NCBI GenBank assembly: GCA_964059195.1 | Contig: CAXKWD010000006.1 | Coordinates: forward strand, 68,837,073 to 68,901,072 | Origin: Ectobius pallidus | Lineage: Eukaryota > Arthropoda > Insecta > Blattodea > Ectobiidae | Reading direction: 5' to 3' | DNA: 64,000 nucleotides | In this document: positions 33,722 through 43,390 of the stretch, one piece after another | Numbering within the stretch: the first letter of the stretch is position 1 | Layout: the number at the start of each line of letters is the position of its first letter | Notes under the pieces: model-generated | Database searches by the model: none | The model's input: the letters and a program-made list of their open reading frames with translations, nothing else | Told to the model about the DNA's origin: nothing | Translations under genes and position numbers: made by a program

Positions 33722-34332
33722 CTTTTCGTTGGAAATAATTTAGAAATGACTAGTTTATACTTACTGGTTCTAGAGGTTTTAAGCTCGTTATTATGTAAAT
33801 GTCCATTGGTCGATATTAAAATGTCTTTGTACATGTCAAGGTCTTCCTCACTTACTTGTTTCAAGTCTACTTTCTTTCTAGTAAGAAGTTCCCATAGACC
33901 TACAGTTGTGTTGTACTTCTTATTGTTAATAATTAAAGTGTTGTGTTCTATTTGTATTTTAGAATTACCTATCATATAGTCTCCCGATTCTTTATCCTTA
34001 TAGATTCCAAACTCAGTATCTACAATCTTTGGAGAGTTTACATAAGCTGCCAGGTATTTACCAGCAAGATCTCCTATAACGCTAGGTTTTACATCTACGG
34101 GCTCAGGTGCCGGAGGTAACTCGAGTGTTGAAGATTTCTCTGGTGAAACATCTCTTTTACTAGGTTCTTCTAATATTCTTTTCTGTCTCTTTGCTGAGAT
34201 AGGATCTTGTTTTTCACGTATTTTAATCCACTCTTTGTAAGGATCTCTAGAAACTGATGAGTTTGAATCATCAGCACCACGTTTTAAACGTTTGTACTCT
34301 TTTATGCTGAGTAACATCATTTTCTGTAACAT
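33694..34332 (-). CDS. Polinton accessory protein, unknown function (212 aa)
   Basis: The N-terminal half is charged and probably disordered ('KEYKRLKRGADDSNSS', 'EPSKRDVSPEKSS'), with an acidic/Pro segment near residues 70-80. The C-terminal half has 'GLWELLTRK' followed by 'DLDMYKDILISTNGHLHN', a pattern I recall from other Polinton proteins between ATPase and integrase without assigned function. It lies between the 105-aa gene (start/stop overlap at 34332) and the integrase (28-bp overlap). The frame is intact. A structural or packaging role is only a guess. Confidence 0.75.
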   Translation of the reverse strand: MLQKMMLLSIKEYKRLKRGADDSNSSVSRDPYKEWIKIREKQDPISAKRQKRILEEPSKRDVSPEKSSTLELPPAPEPVDVKPSVIGDLAGKYLAAYVNSPKIVDTEFGIYKDKESGDYMIGNSKIQIEHNTLIINNKKYNTTVGLWELLTRKKVDLKQVSEEDLDMYKDILISTNGHLHNNELKTSRTSKYKLVISKLFPTKSWSSYNQRR

Positions 34333-34649
34333 TACGTTAAAGAGCTGATTCCAGACAATACAGCAGACAAGAGAGGAATTAGAAATCCTCCTTTCTGAAC
34401 TAAAGTTTTCCTTTTCGTAGGGAGAGAAACTTTTCTATCGATAAGATGTCTCAAAGATTTTTTATGTTTGTTCAATTTACGTTTAGAACACGAATGAATT
34501 TTACATTGACCGTTCAAAACGTTCAAAGCACACTCTATTATAGCAAGTATCAACTCTTTGTTAGCGCTCTTTAGAATAAAACTTCTCAACTTGGGCGAAG
34601 CCTTTTTAAGAACTTGTAAGGTATGGTAATGAGATTTTATCCGTTTCAT
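34332..34649 (-). CDS. small very basic Polinton protein (105 aa)
   Basis: It is rich in Lys/Arg ('KRKLNKHKKSLRHLIDRKVS'), with a motif-like 'ECALNVLNGQ' near residues 37-46. It ends in a hydrophobic Gly/Leu tail ('QKGGFLIPLLSAVLSGISSL') that could be an amphipathic or membrane-active helix. I recall similar small proteins beside Polinton ATPases, without a proven role. DNA condensation or membrane interaction is plausible. It overlaps the ATPase gene by 44 bp in another frame. Confidence 0.75.
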   Translation of the reverse strand: MKRIKSHYHTLQVLKKASPKLRSFILKSANKELILAIIECALNVLNGQCKIHSCSKRKLNKHKKSLRHLIDRKVSLPTKRKTLVQKGGFLIPLLSAVLSGISSLT

Positions 34650-35286
34650 GCTTTACAGGCACGTAAACCTTTGTAACTTCGGATGGAAAGATGTTAGTTC
34701 GGAATCTAATCAAATCGTTAGTTCTCTGACAAAAATCTATTAACATATAGCCATGAGCCTTCTTCGTAGCGTTTTGAAATGCTTTGTAAAACGCTCTCCA
34801 GTTTTCAGGGTACACTTGTCTAGCTAGAAACGTAATCTGATTTTTATCCCGCAAGTTTCTAAACAAGACCATGTACTTTGTATTAAGAGAAATATCTCTA
34901 CTGTGTGAAGATTGATGAAAAAGGTTCTGAGTGATTAAAATTACAGAAATATTACGATGATGACAACCTTTTGTGAATATTGAAGACACCTCGTTAGAGT
35001 AAGCTTTGTCTAGTAAATCGTCTAAAATTATTAATACAGGTTTACTACAGTCTTGTTTCTCTTTAAAGTTAGGAAGACCTTTATGATACGTCACAGGGGT
35101 ATTGAATTTACTAGACGGAGGAATGGCATTAGTTTCACCGAAACACCACAAAATTCTGCTGTATTTACTTACGTTAGATAGATGTTTCAAGTTGTTGATC
35201 AGTTTTATAGTGAAAGTAGTTTTACCACAAAAACTCGGACCTGAGACAATTAAAGTGAAAGGGTGTTCAAACTTTACGACAACCAT
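34606..35286 (-). CDS. FtsK/HerA-type genome-packaging ATPase (Polinton ATP)
   Basis: A 226-aa P-loop ATPase. Walker A is 'GPSFCGKT' (residues 16-23), Walker B 'VLIILDD' (84-90), and a sensor-like 'SVILITQN' lies at about 114-121. This pattern and length match the A32-like packaging ATPases of Polintons, virophages and large DNA viruses, which drive the genome into the capsid. It overlaps the neighbouring small genes by 20 and 44 bp. The start is the only one that places Walker A at the family's usual position. The frame is intact. Confidence 0.93.
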   Translation of the reverse strand: MVVVKFEHPFTLIVSGPSFCGKTTFTIKLINNLKHLSNVSKYSRILWCFGETNAIPPSSKFNTPVTYHKGLPNFKEKQDCSKPVLIILDDLLDKAYSNEVSSIFTKGCHHRNISVILITQNLFHQSSHSRDISLNTKYMVLFRNLRDKNQITFLARQVYPENWRAFYKAFQNATKKAHGYMLIDFCQRTNDLIRFRTNIFPSEVTKVYVPVKHETDKISLPYLTSS

Positions 35287-35551
35287 AACAATCTTTTATC
35301 ATAGGCATGGGTCCATCCCAGCAGTCGTGAACAGGATAATGTTTATCACATCTAAGACACTCTTTAACTATTGCACTACGTTGCACACTTTGAGGGAGTT
35401 TATCATACACTAGATAAATACTTTGAGCTGCACAAGAAGCTAAAAATTCCGGGGATAACTCAGCCAATTCTTCTGTAGTATGATGAATAAGGGTTCTATT
35501 GATCAACAACTTCTTCACTGCCAAACACTCTAGAGACGAGGACGAGTCCAT
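35267..35551 (-). CDS. small Cys-rich Polinton protein, unknown (94 aa)
   Basis: It is a short frame between PolB (26-bp gap) and the ATPase (20-bp overlap). The C-terminus has two CxxC pairs with a CxxxxxxxC-type spacer ('ECLRCDK ... DCYGCRK'), suggesting a small zinc-binding knuckle. The N-terminal half is probably helical ('TTEELAELSPEFLASCAAQSI'). I do not recognise the family. Tight packing in the same direction supports it as real. Confidence 0.65.
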   Translation of the reverse strand: MDSSSSLECLAVKKLLINRTLIHHTTEELAELSPEFLASCAAQSIYLVYDKLPQSVQRSAIVKECLRCDKHYPVHDCWDGPMPMIKDCYGCRKV

Positions 35552-35577
35552 ACTGACACGGTACTTTCTCCTCGTCT

Positions 35578-38500
35578 TTATTTATACCCGTAAGGGTGGG
35601 AGTCGAACCCCTCGCTAAGTCTGCGTCTTTTCCTGAAGCAGAGACGGTACATCTTATCCTCAGGCTCCGAAACTATGCTCGGACCGGCCTTTCTCTTTAT
35701 TTTCTTTTCGGTTCTCACAGTCACTGTTGCACTGTGATCACCTTCTAAAACCATGCTCTTGATGGTGTCAAAGTTGACCACTTTCAAAGTATCATAGTTT
35801 AAAGTGATACCTCTGACCTTACATACAGTTTTTGTGGTGTTTTCATCGATAGAAACTTTATAACCATAGTTCTTAGGTCCTCCGCTAGCAAACTCAGAAA
35901 TGTATGCGTCAGGTCCATAGTCTGTTAGCTCGTCCGTCATGTCGCCTAGAAAGTCTGAAATGGGAACGGTGTACTTGTCTTTGTCGGTCTGTGTGTAAAT
36001 CACACTGTCTGTGTCGCAATATAGAGCTCTTCGATCCAACTGATCGAGGTATTTATAAAGGGTCATACGTCCACCAGTTGTTACATAGGCCCCATGAACA
36101 ACACTAGTGTGAGGAAGAGGGACCTGTTCCTCTTCTATGGGGATATAGTTAACCCACACGACTTCATCACTGGCAAAAAGGAGCCGTTTCACTTCTATAC
36201 CTGGAGTCGTGAGGAGGGTAATCAACTCTAGAGAGTCATTAACAAGTTTCGTCTTCGTCCTGTTAGGATCTTCACAAAATTTGCCCCAAAAAGAATTGAG
36301 ACAAAGCTTGCTAATGGCCCTCTTTCCAGCGTTCTTCACGATCTGGGTAGGGTCTAACTTAATGCCTTCTCTCTCATAAACCAGATCGATATATTCTTTT
36401 TTATCCTCATCTGTTTTAACCTTGCTAGGGTATCCGCTGGATTCTGTCTTTATTTTAAGGAACAGGTCTATATAGTCCGCGAACAGTCCTCCTTGACGAG
36501 AACTTTTAGAGTATGTGGTAACCTCATACTCTAAGAATTCGTGAACTTTCTGCACAGTATATCCTTTCTCTACTGCCAGTCTCACCTCATCCACAATCCA
36601 AGTACCTGTGAGTACTCTCTCTTCCTCGTCATGAGTGCAGGTCCCTTGCTCCATAGTAGCAGCGCAGGAACGGCAAAGGGGAAACAAGAGCTTACCACCC
36701 AACCTGAAAGGCAGAACGGGATGGTAAAGCTGTTGCGGAGGCAGGACGGTACATCTAATGACTCCTTCTTTCTTCATCATGGCAGCGACATCCAAACACT
36801 GATCCCCTACATGAACAGTGGGATGCCCTATGGGGAACTTGAAATATTTGCAGACGTAAGGGTATAGTGACATAACGTCTGCATAGAGGATTTTCTGCGG
36901 CTCTTCCGCTTTATGGTAGAGGCGCATAGTTTCAGTTCGCCCACCGTAAACCGAGTCTCTCAAGACCAGAGGAGAGTCTCCGACAACCGGGTCATTGCGC
37001 AGTTGTGGGAATTTCTCGAGCACCTCTTCAAACTCGCATTCCCACATAACATGAACAGTATAACCACAATCTCGGATAGCTTTCAATCTGGCCATGGTGT
37101 TTTCGTATCTCACGGACAGGGATTCAGAAGACGAATCCATCACGGGTACATCTCTGTTGGGTCTGCAGAGACAACCGTGATAATAACAGCCGAGGAATTC
37201 GAAAACTTCTCGTGTTTCATCACAGAAACCGTCCACCTTCCAGTTTGGAAGCTCGGGCAGGCGAACTTCTCTTCCGTTACCCGCATGACGGATGAATATG
37301 TTCCTCTCCCTGGCTTCGTGGACAAGCCACATGAGGGATTTCCTAGAGTGCCTGTCTGCTTTACGGTAGCCGCAGGGAGGAACCAGACCTATGGTGTTCT
37401 CTTTGAGAAAAAGTTTTCTGAAGATGCGATTGCAAGCACTCGCAATAGTGATAGATTCTTCAAAGATATCGAAATTAGCTATTTCCTTGAAAAGTCTTTT
37501 AAAGAGAGTGCAGGCTTCTCTCAAGACTGTGACATCCATTTGGCAATACTTTAAGAGCTCTGCGCGATTATCGTATGCTTCGTCGTCTTTTACGGTCTCG
37601 AACCATTCTAGAAAGACCTCACGACCTTCCTTAGACATGGTCTCCGCTCCGTAAAATTCGACACCAGGATGTGGACCAACGTAATTGAGGTTAGCGGTCG
37701 TATTGAAATAATGCGGGTAAAATCCTTTGGCCACTTCAGCCAGACCGAAAGTTTTTGGGAAACTTCGCAAAGGTAGTGGAATGAAGTTTAAACTGTCTAG
37801 AAAGACCAAGTGTTCAATCTTCATGCAAAGAATCTTGCATCCCGACATAACCAAGTCGGTTTTCCATCCTGCCTTAATAGCAAAGTCAAGAATGAACTGT
37901 AGATCATAAGACCGGGCGTTATGAGCTATAACAATGAGCTTCTTGAACTGAGGTCTGTTCATTCTTAGATACTCCATGAAACCATGGATTGGATCTTCCC
38001 AGAAAGAATGTTTACGAGGTCCACATCTAGCACACACATCATCCTTGGAGGACTCACACGTAGAACAAGATTGTTCAACACATAATAGGTTCGGTACGTG
38101 AAGAAACGTATTGCCTTCGAGTCTAGTGTCCTGGCTAGACTCGATGTCGTAATAAATAAACAAAGTGTTGTTCTTAGTTGAGGAAGATGACCTCTCCTTC
38201 AACTTGGCCATGTAACACTGATGTCCTGATGATTGCTGTTTTTTACAATACTGACAGAAAGACTTGTAGCATTCATGGCTTTTCCAAAGTGCTTTAAGCA
38301 TTTTACACTCTTTACACTTTTGAAGAGCCATGCAGACAGTACGTTTTTCGATCAGATTGCTTCTGTGCTTATCGAAACACTCCTGACCTTTAAAAGTTCT
38401 ATCGCATACATTGCATATTAAGGATAGCCCTTTATCAGTACAGGGTGGTATCGATCTACACAGAGAACAAACATAATCACAGGAATGCTTCGCTGCTCCC

Positions 38501-39756
38501 ATATTAAACCCTTTATTACACCCCTCACAGATGTATCTAACAGCCATAGCTGCCCTTAGGTTGGTTATGGTGTGGTAATGTCTCGTCTCTGGGTCGTATA
38601 AGAGATACAGCTTTTTCTTGTCATGTCCGTTGTTTCCGTCGAATAATATCTTAGCGAGCTTAAAACCACTATAAACCACTAGCCTATACTTATCCTTGAG
38701 GTAATTTTGAATCACCTCAAGCTCAGGGAGTCCCCCTCCTCTACTGAGATCGACGCCGGAATTACTAATAAATTCGGCAACTTTTGCCTTGATTTTTTTG
38801 CCAGTCATATTATTCCAAAAGTAAGCACGGAAATCTCGGTCTCCCTCCAACTTAGCGATTGCAATCACTACAGCGAATGCAAGACAGTTCATTAGAGCTT
38901 TTATCCTAATAACACTTCGCTTCAAATGGGCCAGTACATCAATCTTACGACCCTTCGTCTTGATACCAGTAAATTCTCCGTTTCCGTTAGGTAGATGAAC
39001 AATGTCAACTACTAAACGCAAACGATCAGTAACACGGAAATTGGCGTTAGATTGACATACTCTACTGACTACGTTTTTCAGTACCTCTATGTTAAACTGA
39101 TCTTTTCTCCTAAAACTTAGACCTATTGGTTTGTCCACCTGATTGACTTCATTGTAGATGGACACACCAAAGAAATCCCAGTCATTAGCCTCTGCTAAAG
39201 CATAGTCGATGGCATCTTTCAAACACCTTTCGAAATGATCTGACCCTACATCACCTGATGGTTCAGTTAGGTTGATAATCATCTGCAACCCAACAGCATC
39301 AAACCTAGAGTACTCCTTACGAGCACTCTCTACAAGATGAAATGTAGGAGGTGGTGGATCTCTTACACTTCCTCTTGTACTACTTGATGTGCTGGGTGCA
39401 GATAGATCTACATCATTAACATCAACGGCACCCTCAGAATCTGGTAAAGAAATGTTACCTACATCGTTTCCAGATAACGATTCAGGAAGTGTACCAGTCT
39501 CTGGTTGCGTATCTGGAATATTGTATATCTCAGGTTCGCTATCAGAGATCGTGTACACATCTGCATCGTTTCCAGATTCGGAATCCGTAAGTGTAACAGT
39601 CCCCGTCTGTGAATCTTGAACCGTGTAGGTCCTAGGTTCACTGTCCGGGACTGTGTACACTTCAGGTTCGGAATCTGACAATGTAATGGTATCCATTTCA
39701 TTCTCAGACTCTGATGACGATGAACAAATATCGATAAAGGGGACAGACATTGTCAT
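35578..39756 (-). CDS. protein-primed-type family B DNA polymerase (Polinton PolB)
   Basis: At 1,392 aa this is the largest gene. Residues 1-120 are an acidic region with repeated 'DSEPE(V/I)Y' and 'TVPDSEP' units. Residues 410-515 hold several Cys/His zinc-finger pairs. The 3'-5' exonuclease follows (ExoI 'YYDIES', Asp537/Glu539; ExoII around 'HNARSYDLQF'; ExoIII 'YCQMDVTVL' near 738). Then come the polymerase 'VYGGRTE' block (936-942), motif A 'DVMSLYP' (Asp960), motif B 'KLCLNSFWGKF' (about 1150-1160) and motif C 'YCDTDSVIY' (Asp1248, Asp1250). All catalytic residues are present. It would copy the linear element by protein priming from the TIR ends. The first ATG of the frame is used; another lies 6 bp downstream. 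Confidence 0.97.
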   Translation of the reverse strand: MTMSVPFIDICSSSSESENEMDTITLSDSEPEVYTVPDSEPRTYTVQDSQTGTVTLTDSESGNDADVYTISDSEPEIYNIPDTQPETGTLPESLSGNDVGNISLPDSEGAVDVNDVDLSAPSTSSSTRGSVRDPPPPTFHLVESARKEYSRFDAVGLQMIINLTEPSGDVGSDHFERCLKDAIDYALAEANDWDFFGVSIYNEVNQVDKPIGLSFRRKDQFNIEVLKNVVSRVCQSNANFRVTDRLRLVVDIVHLPNGNGEFTGIKTKGRKIDVLAHLKRSVIRIKALMNCLAFAVVIAIAKLEGDRDFRAYFWNNMTGKKIKAKVAEFISNSGVDLSRGGGLPELEVIQNYLKDKYRLVVYSGFKLAKILFDGNNGHDKKKLYLLYDPETRHYHTITNLRAAMAVRYICEGCNKGFNMGAAKHSCDYVCSLCRSIPPCTDKGLSLICNVCDRTFKGQECFDKHRSNLIEKRTVCMALQKCKECKMLKALWKSHECYKSFCQYCKKQQSSGHQCYMAKLKERSSSSTKNNTLFIYYDIESSQDTRLEGNTFLHVPNLLCVEQSCSTCESSKDDVCARCGPRKHSFWEDPIHGFMEYLRMNRPQFKKLIVIAHNARSYDLQFILDFAIKAGWKTDLVMSGCKILCMKIEHLVFLDSLNFIPLPLRSFPKTFGLAEVAKGFYPHYFNTTANLNYVGPHPGVEFYGAETMSKEGREVFLEWFETVKDDEAYDNRAELLKYCQMDVTVLREACTLFKRLFKEIANFDIFEESITIASACNRIFRKLFLKENTIGLVPPCGYRKADRHSRKSLMWLVHEARERNIFIRHAGNGREVRLPELPNWKVDGFCDETREVFEFLGCYYHGCLCRPNRDVPVMDSSSESLSVRYENTMARLKAIRDCGYTVHVMWECEFEEVLEKFPQLRNDPVVGDSPLVLRDSVYGGRTETMRLYHKAEEPQKILYADVMSLYPYVCKYFKFPIGHPTVHVGDQCLDVAAMMKKEGVIRCTVLPPQQLYHPVLPFRLGGKLLFPLCRSCAATMEQGTCTHDEEERVLTGTWIVDEVRLAVEKGYTVQKVHEFLEYEVTTYSKSSRQGGLFADYIDLFLKIKTESSGYPSKVKTDEDKKEYIDLVYEREGIKLDPTQIVKNAGKRAISKLCLNSFWGKFCEDPNRTKTKLVNDSLELITLLTTPGIEVKRLLFASDEVVWVNYIPIEEEQVPLPHTSVVHGAYVTTGGRMTLYKYLDQLDRRALYCDTDSVIYTQTDKDKYTVPISDFLGDMTDELTDYGPDAYISEFASGGPKNYGYKVSIDENTTKTVCKVRGITLNYDTLKVVNFDTIKSMVLEGDHSATVTVRTEKKIKRKAGPSIVSEPEDKMYRLCFRKRRRLSEGFDSHPYGYK

Positions 39757-40516
39757 ACAACACTACGCAAGAGAAAAATAGAATGTTGATAAACCTATAA
39801 CAAGGAGAGATGCAATGTTTTTAAATGTATAAAACTGAATATGTAGGAAAACTTCTATTTTAATTTTACACAAACAGTCGTTATGTTTTTACGACGTATG
39901 ATGAATTATTTTGTGTCATAACCTTATGAATAAAGTTTTATTGACTCACCTGTTTTTTTTCAACTACAGCTGACTCCTTTGGGCTTTTCAACTATAATTG
40001 ACACCTTGCTCTTTATGTTTTGAAGTTCTGTGATAAACTGTGAACAAAACAACAGATTCAACTTATTATATAGGTTGTGTTCTATGTATGCAGCGCAAAA
40101 GTGAAAACCACCTCCCTTTTTGAATGCAATGCCTACTCTTTTTTTAATTTGAATTCTATGTCAGGTAGGTCAAAGTGTTAACCAACTCTTTGTAATTTAC
40201 AATTTACGGCTTGCCGCAAACTTTTTAAAAATATTTTAAAAGAAAATTTATACATTAGTTAAAACAATGTTAGCAGTATGAAATCTTACCTTTTGAAACA
40301 CTTGATGATGATGATGATGATGATGATGCACTAACACTTTCTATCACTTGTAGAAATAAACACACACGCACGCAGCTACACAAACACAGTTGCGAATTAT
40401 CTTCGATATATGTGATCAACTGCTAGAATCATTTCTCTTATATAGTCTGAAGAACATGACGTGTTGATTATGAGTTAGAAATAACGTCCAGAATATGCCT
40501 CGAGCAGTTCCGTGTA
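39757..40516. other. Polinton interval upstream of PolB, non-coding
   Basis: Probable 5' regulatory region of the minus-strand PolB gene. It has a (GAT)n run at 40301-40328. No supported reading frame and no clear TATA assignment. Confidence 0.5.
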
Positions 40517-40976
40517 TAACGGTTTTCAAGACGGAACTGCCAAGCATTTTATATAGATATATATTGAGTAATGGGTTTTTCCCCTCCTCCTCTGAACTTA
40601 TACAAGTTTCTTGTTTGAAAATAGAATTAGATGCCGGAACCGGATTTCTTACAAGGATGTACTTTCGAAAAACTTGTTATGACACGTTTCTACATTTAGA
40701 ATTATATACCTGAACAGGATCTCGTGTGACTAATGTTATGTTAAGTAACGGGTTTTCCCAATGTTTCAAAACGGAACTACCAAGCAGTTTATATAGATAG
40801 ATATTGAGTAACGGTTTCCCCTCCTCCTCTGAACTCATACAAGTTTCTTGTTTGAAAATAGAATTAGATGCCGGAACCGGATTTCTTACAAGGATGTACT
40901 TTCAAAAAACTTGTTATGACACGTTTCTACATTTAGAATTATATACCTGAACCGGATCTCGTGTGACTACTGTTAT
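40517..40976. repeat. two ~242-bp direct repeats in the Polinton subterminal region
   Basis: Both units contain ACGGAACT(G/A)CCAAGCA, TATATTGAGTAA, CCCCTCCTCCTCTGAACT, AATTAGATGCCGGAACCGG and ACACGTTTCTACATTTAG, about 242 bp apart. They differ at scattered bases. The short frame at 40495-40713 is probably fortuitous, since the second copy does not keep it. Confidence 0.8.
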
Positions 40977-40993
40977 GTGTCAAAAACGTTTAA

Positions 40994-41610
40994 GTTTTTG
41001 CTGTAAATTATATCATCCCAGTTGTGAGTCATACCTAACAAATTAGTACAAATTCCTTCGCTTTAATATATAACTTATTTTTAAAAAAATATTCAGTGAA
41101 GTATAGCAGCTACAACCTTGATTTTTAAAAGGTTTTGCACTTACAGTGTAACAACTGATTGTATAAATTTTCAATTAAATCGTTTCGTTAGAAAAAAAGT
41201 TTTTGTTGTAAATTATATCATCCTAGTTGTGAGTCATACACAGCAAATTAGTACAAATTCCTTCGCGTTAATATATAACTTATTTAAAAAAAAATATTCA
41301 GTGAAGTATAGCAGTTACAACCTTGATTTTTAAAAGGTTTTGCACTTACAACGTAACAGGTGATTGTTCAAATTTTCAATTAAATCGCTTCGTTAGAAAA
41401 AAAGTTTTTGCTGTAAATTATATCATCCTAGTTGTGAGTCATACCTAGCAAATTAGTACAAATTCCTTCGCGTTAATATATAACTTATTTTTTTAAAAAA
41501 ATATTCAGGGAAATATTACAGCTACAACCTTGATTTTTAAAAGGTTTTGCACTTACAATGTAACAGATGATTGTTCAAATTTTCAATTAAATCGCTTCGT
41601 TAGAAAAAAA
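40994..41610. repeat. three 205-bp tandem repeats plus a degenerate fourth
   Basis: Units start at 40994, 41199 and 41404 with GTTTTTG(C/T)TGTAAATTATATCAT and end ATCGCTTCGTTAGAAAAAAA. A weaker fourth unit follows to about 41860. They are non-coding and differ by a few percent, so they are older than the TIR sequence. Confidence 0.85.
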
Positions 41611-41860
41611 CTTTTCATATACAATAGTTTAGTCCACTTATGATTCATTTGTAGTAAGTGGGATGACTTCTACACGAAATCATAACTTTAAATTGATAAA
41701 ATCTTTAAGTAATATTTTTGTATTATGTATTCTGTGAAATATAATAGTTACAGGCATGAAATTTTAAAGGTTTCTTTCTAACACTATAATACGCTTATGT
41801 ACTAATTTTGAAATAAATCGGGTCGGTAGAAAAAAAGTTTATTGTATAAATTATTTTCGC

Positions 41861-42136
41861 TAGTTGTGACTCATTAAGGTAAATGAGTGTTTCAAGTCCA
41901 GAACTTGGTAAGATTGTTATCAAGAAAACTGATCCATACAGTGTCCTGATGATATCATTTGTAAACGGGATAATTTTAATTATAGGCATGATTTATTCTC
42001 ATTGTATCATATGATGTTTCAATTTACCATTAGAACAAAATTTTTATGTAACGCATTTAAGTCTGCAACAATATTATAGGACCAGTTCATAGTTTTACAG
42101 AAATTACGTCTTTTGTGTCTAGTTAAAAACATTGTT
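41861..42136. other. Polinton non-coding spacer
   Basis: AT-rich sequence between two repeat arrays. Nothing recognised. Confidence 0.4.
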
Positions 42137-42606
42137 TTAAAACATTAATTCAGAATAGTCTACCATACATGAAATTCCGAATTCTTAATGGGAATTGGTT
42201 ATCAGTTTTGGCACTACATCCATAAAAGAAGTTCGACTACCATACACAAAATACGGAATTTAAAAAGTAGCCTTTGTATTCGTAATGGAGTTGGTTAACC
42301 GTTTTTTGGGGACTTGTTTAACAGTTTTGGCTCTGCATCCATAAAAAAAGAAGCTGTCTACCGTACGCAACATTCTGAATTTAAAAAGTAGTCGCTGTAT
42401 TCGTAATGGTGGTTTAGGTGCTGCATCCATAAAAAGAAATCGGTCTACCTTACACAAAATTCTGAATTTAAAAGTAGTCGCTGTATTCGTAAGGGGGACT
42501 TGGTTAACAGATTTGGCGCTGCATCCATAAAAATAAATTGGCCTACAATACACAAAAATTCAGAATTTAAAAAGTAGTCGTTGTATTCGTAAGGGGGGAG
42601 TTGGTT
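42137..42606. repeat. four to five diverged ~100-bp repeats next to the right TIR
   Basis: The blocks CTGCATCCATAAAA, (C/G)TCTACC(A/G/T)TACACAAAAT and CTGAATTTAAAAAGTAGTCGCTGTATTCGTAA recur four or five times up to the inner edge of the right TIR. There is no counterpart beside the left TIR. The minus-strand frames across it are repeat-generated. Confidence 0.75.
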
Positions 42607-42853
42607 AAATTTCGACTTAGCACACTCTTGCATTTTCGAATTTTGAATTTGGCGCTAGCCACCATCTTATATCACAACCGACATCTAGCGGTATGTTACA
42701 AATCCTCCATCTAGTAAACAATTATTAAAGTACAAGATTGAATAACCATGTTACACAACCTCCATCTAGTAATCAACTATGAAAGTACAATATCAAATAA
42801 CCATGACGTCACTGAATTATATATCAGACAATGTTTGGGTTGAATCATCGATT

Positions 42854-42927
42854 GTCAGCGTGGTCATGCGGTTAAACGCATGTACTTGGTAATGACAACT
42901 TGAAAGGTTCGAGTCCACCTCTATGAC
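42854..42927 (+). ncRNA. tRNA-like segment in right TIR
   Basis: Mirror copy of 27393-27466. Here it reads on the plus strand, so in both TIRs any Pol III transcript would head outward toward the 28-bp array and the element tip. Confidence 0.45.
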
Positions 42928-43011
42928 AAGATTTTATTAAATAAATATAAATATAAAATTAATTTGAATTTGGCGCCAGCTCTTGCATTTTCTAATTTGA
43001 ATTTCGCGATA

Positions 43012-43302
43012 GCCGCCATCTTGTTCCGGAACAGGAAGTGCCGCCAACTTGTTCCGGAACAGGAAGTGCCGCCAACTTGTTCCGGAACAGGAAGTGCCGC
43101 CAACTTGTTCCGGAACAGGAAGTACAGCCATCTTGTTCCGGAACAGGAAGTACCGCCATCTTGTTCCGGAACCGGAAGTGCCGCCATCTTGTTCCGGAAC
43201 CGGAAGTGCCGCCATCTTGTTCCGGAACCGGAAGTGCCGCCATCTTGTTCCGGAACCGGAAGTGCCGCCATCTTGTTCCGGAACCGGAAGTGCCGCCATC
43301 TT
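43012..43302 (-). repeat. 28-bp tandem array, right TIR
   Basis: Inverse copy of 27018-27308 with the same unit order and variants. The positions correspond exactly by reflection, so there has been no indel between the two arrays since insertion. It contains the same YY1-type and ETS-type cores. Confidence 0.92.
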
Positions 43303-43374
43303 GGAGGGGAAGTGATGACGTCATCACCCCCCACCCCATTTCCCCTACACCGCCATACCTTGCCCTATACTACT

Positions 43375-43380
43375 TATATT
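43375..43380. repeat. Polinton target-site duplication, right (TATATT)
   Basis: It is an identical copy of the left 6-mer, directly after CCCTATACTACT. Confidence 0.95.
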
Positions 43381-43390
43381 TTTGTGGAAG

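Larger units (their letters stand above)
26946..43374 (-). mobile_element. Maverick/Polinton, complete, 16,429 bp
   Basis: The element begins AGTAGTATAGGG and ends CCCTATACTACT, the AG...CT termini expected for Polintons. It is flanked by a perfect 6-bp duplication, TATATT. Its TIRs are 921 and 767 bp. It encodes a protein-primed-type PolB, packaging ATPase, retroviral-like integrase with chromodomain, adenain-like protease, major and minor capsid candidates and several small proteins, all on the minus strand and all open. Long TIRs that look nearly identical and the lack of inactivating changes argue for recent insertion. Genes are tightly packed between 28.4 and 39.8 kb, and 2.85 kb of non-coding repeats separates PolB from the right TIR. 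Confidence 0.97.
42608..43374. repeat. Polinton right terminal inverted repeat (767 bp)
   Basis: Inverse copy of the left TIR with a single copy of the 152-bp block. Base differences seen include GTAACATGG against GTAGCATGG and GATGGTGGC against GATGGCGGC. Confidence 0.93.

Noticed and set aside
36913..37554. 213-aa plus-strand frame inside PolB
   Set aside because: Antisense shadow of the polymerase gene. The opposite strand carries all the conserved motifs.
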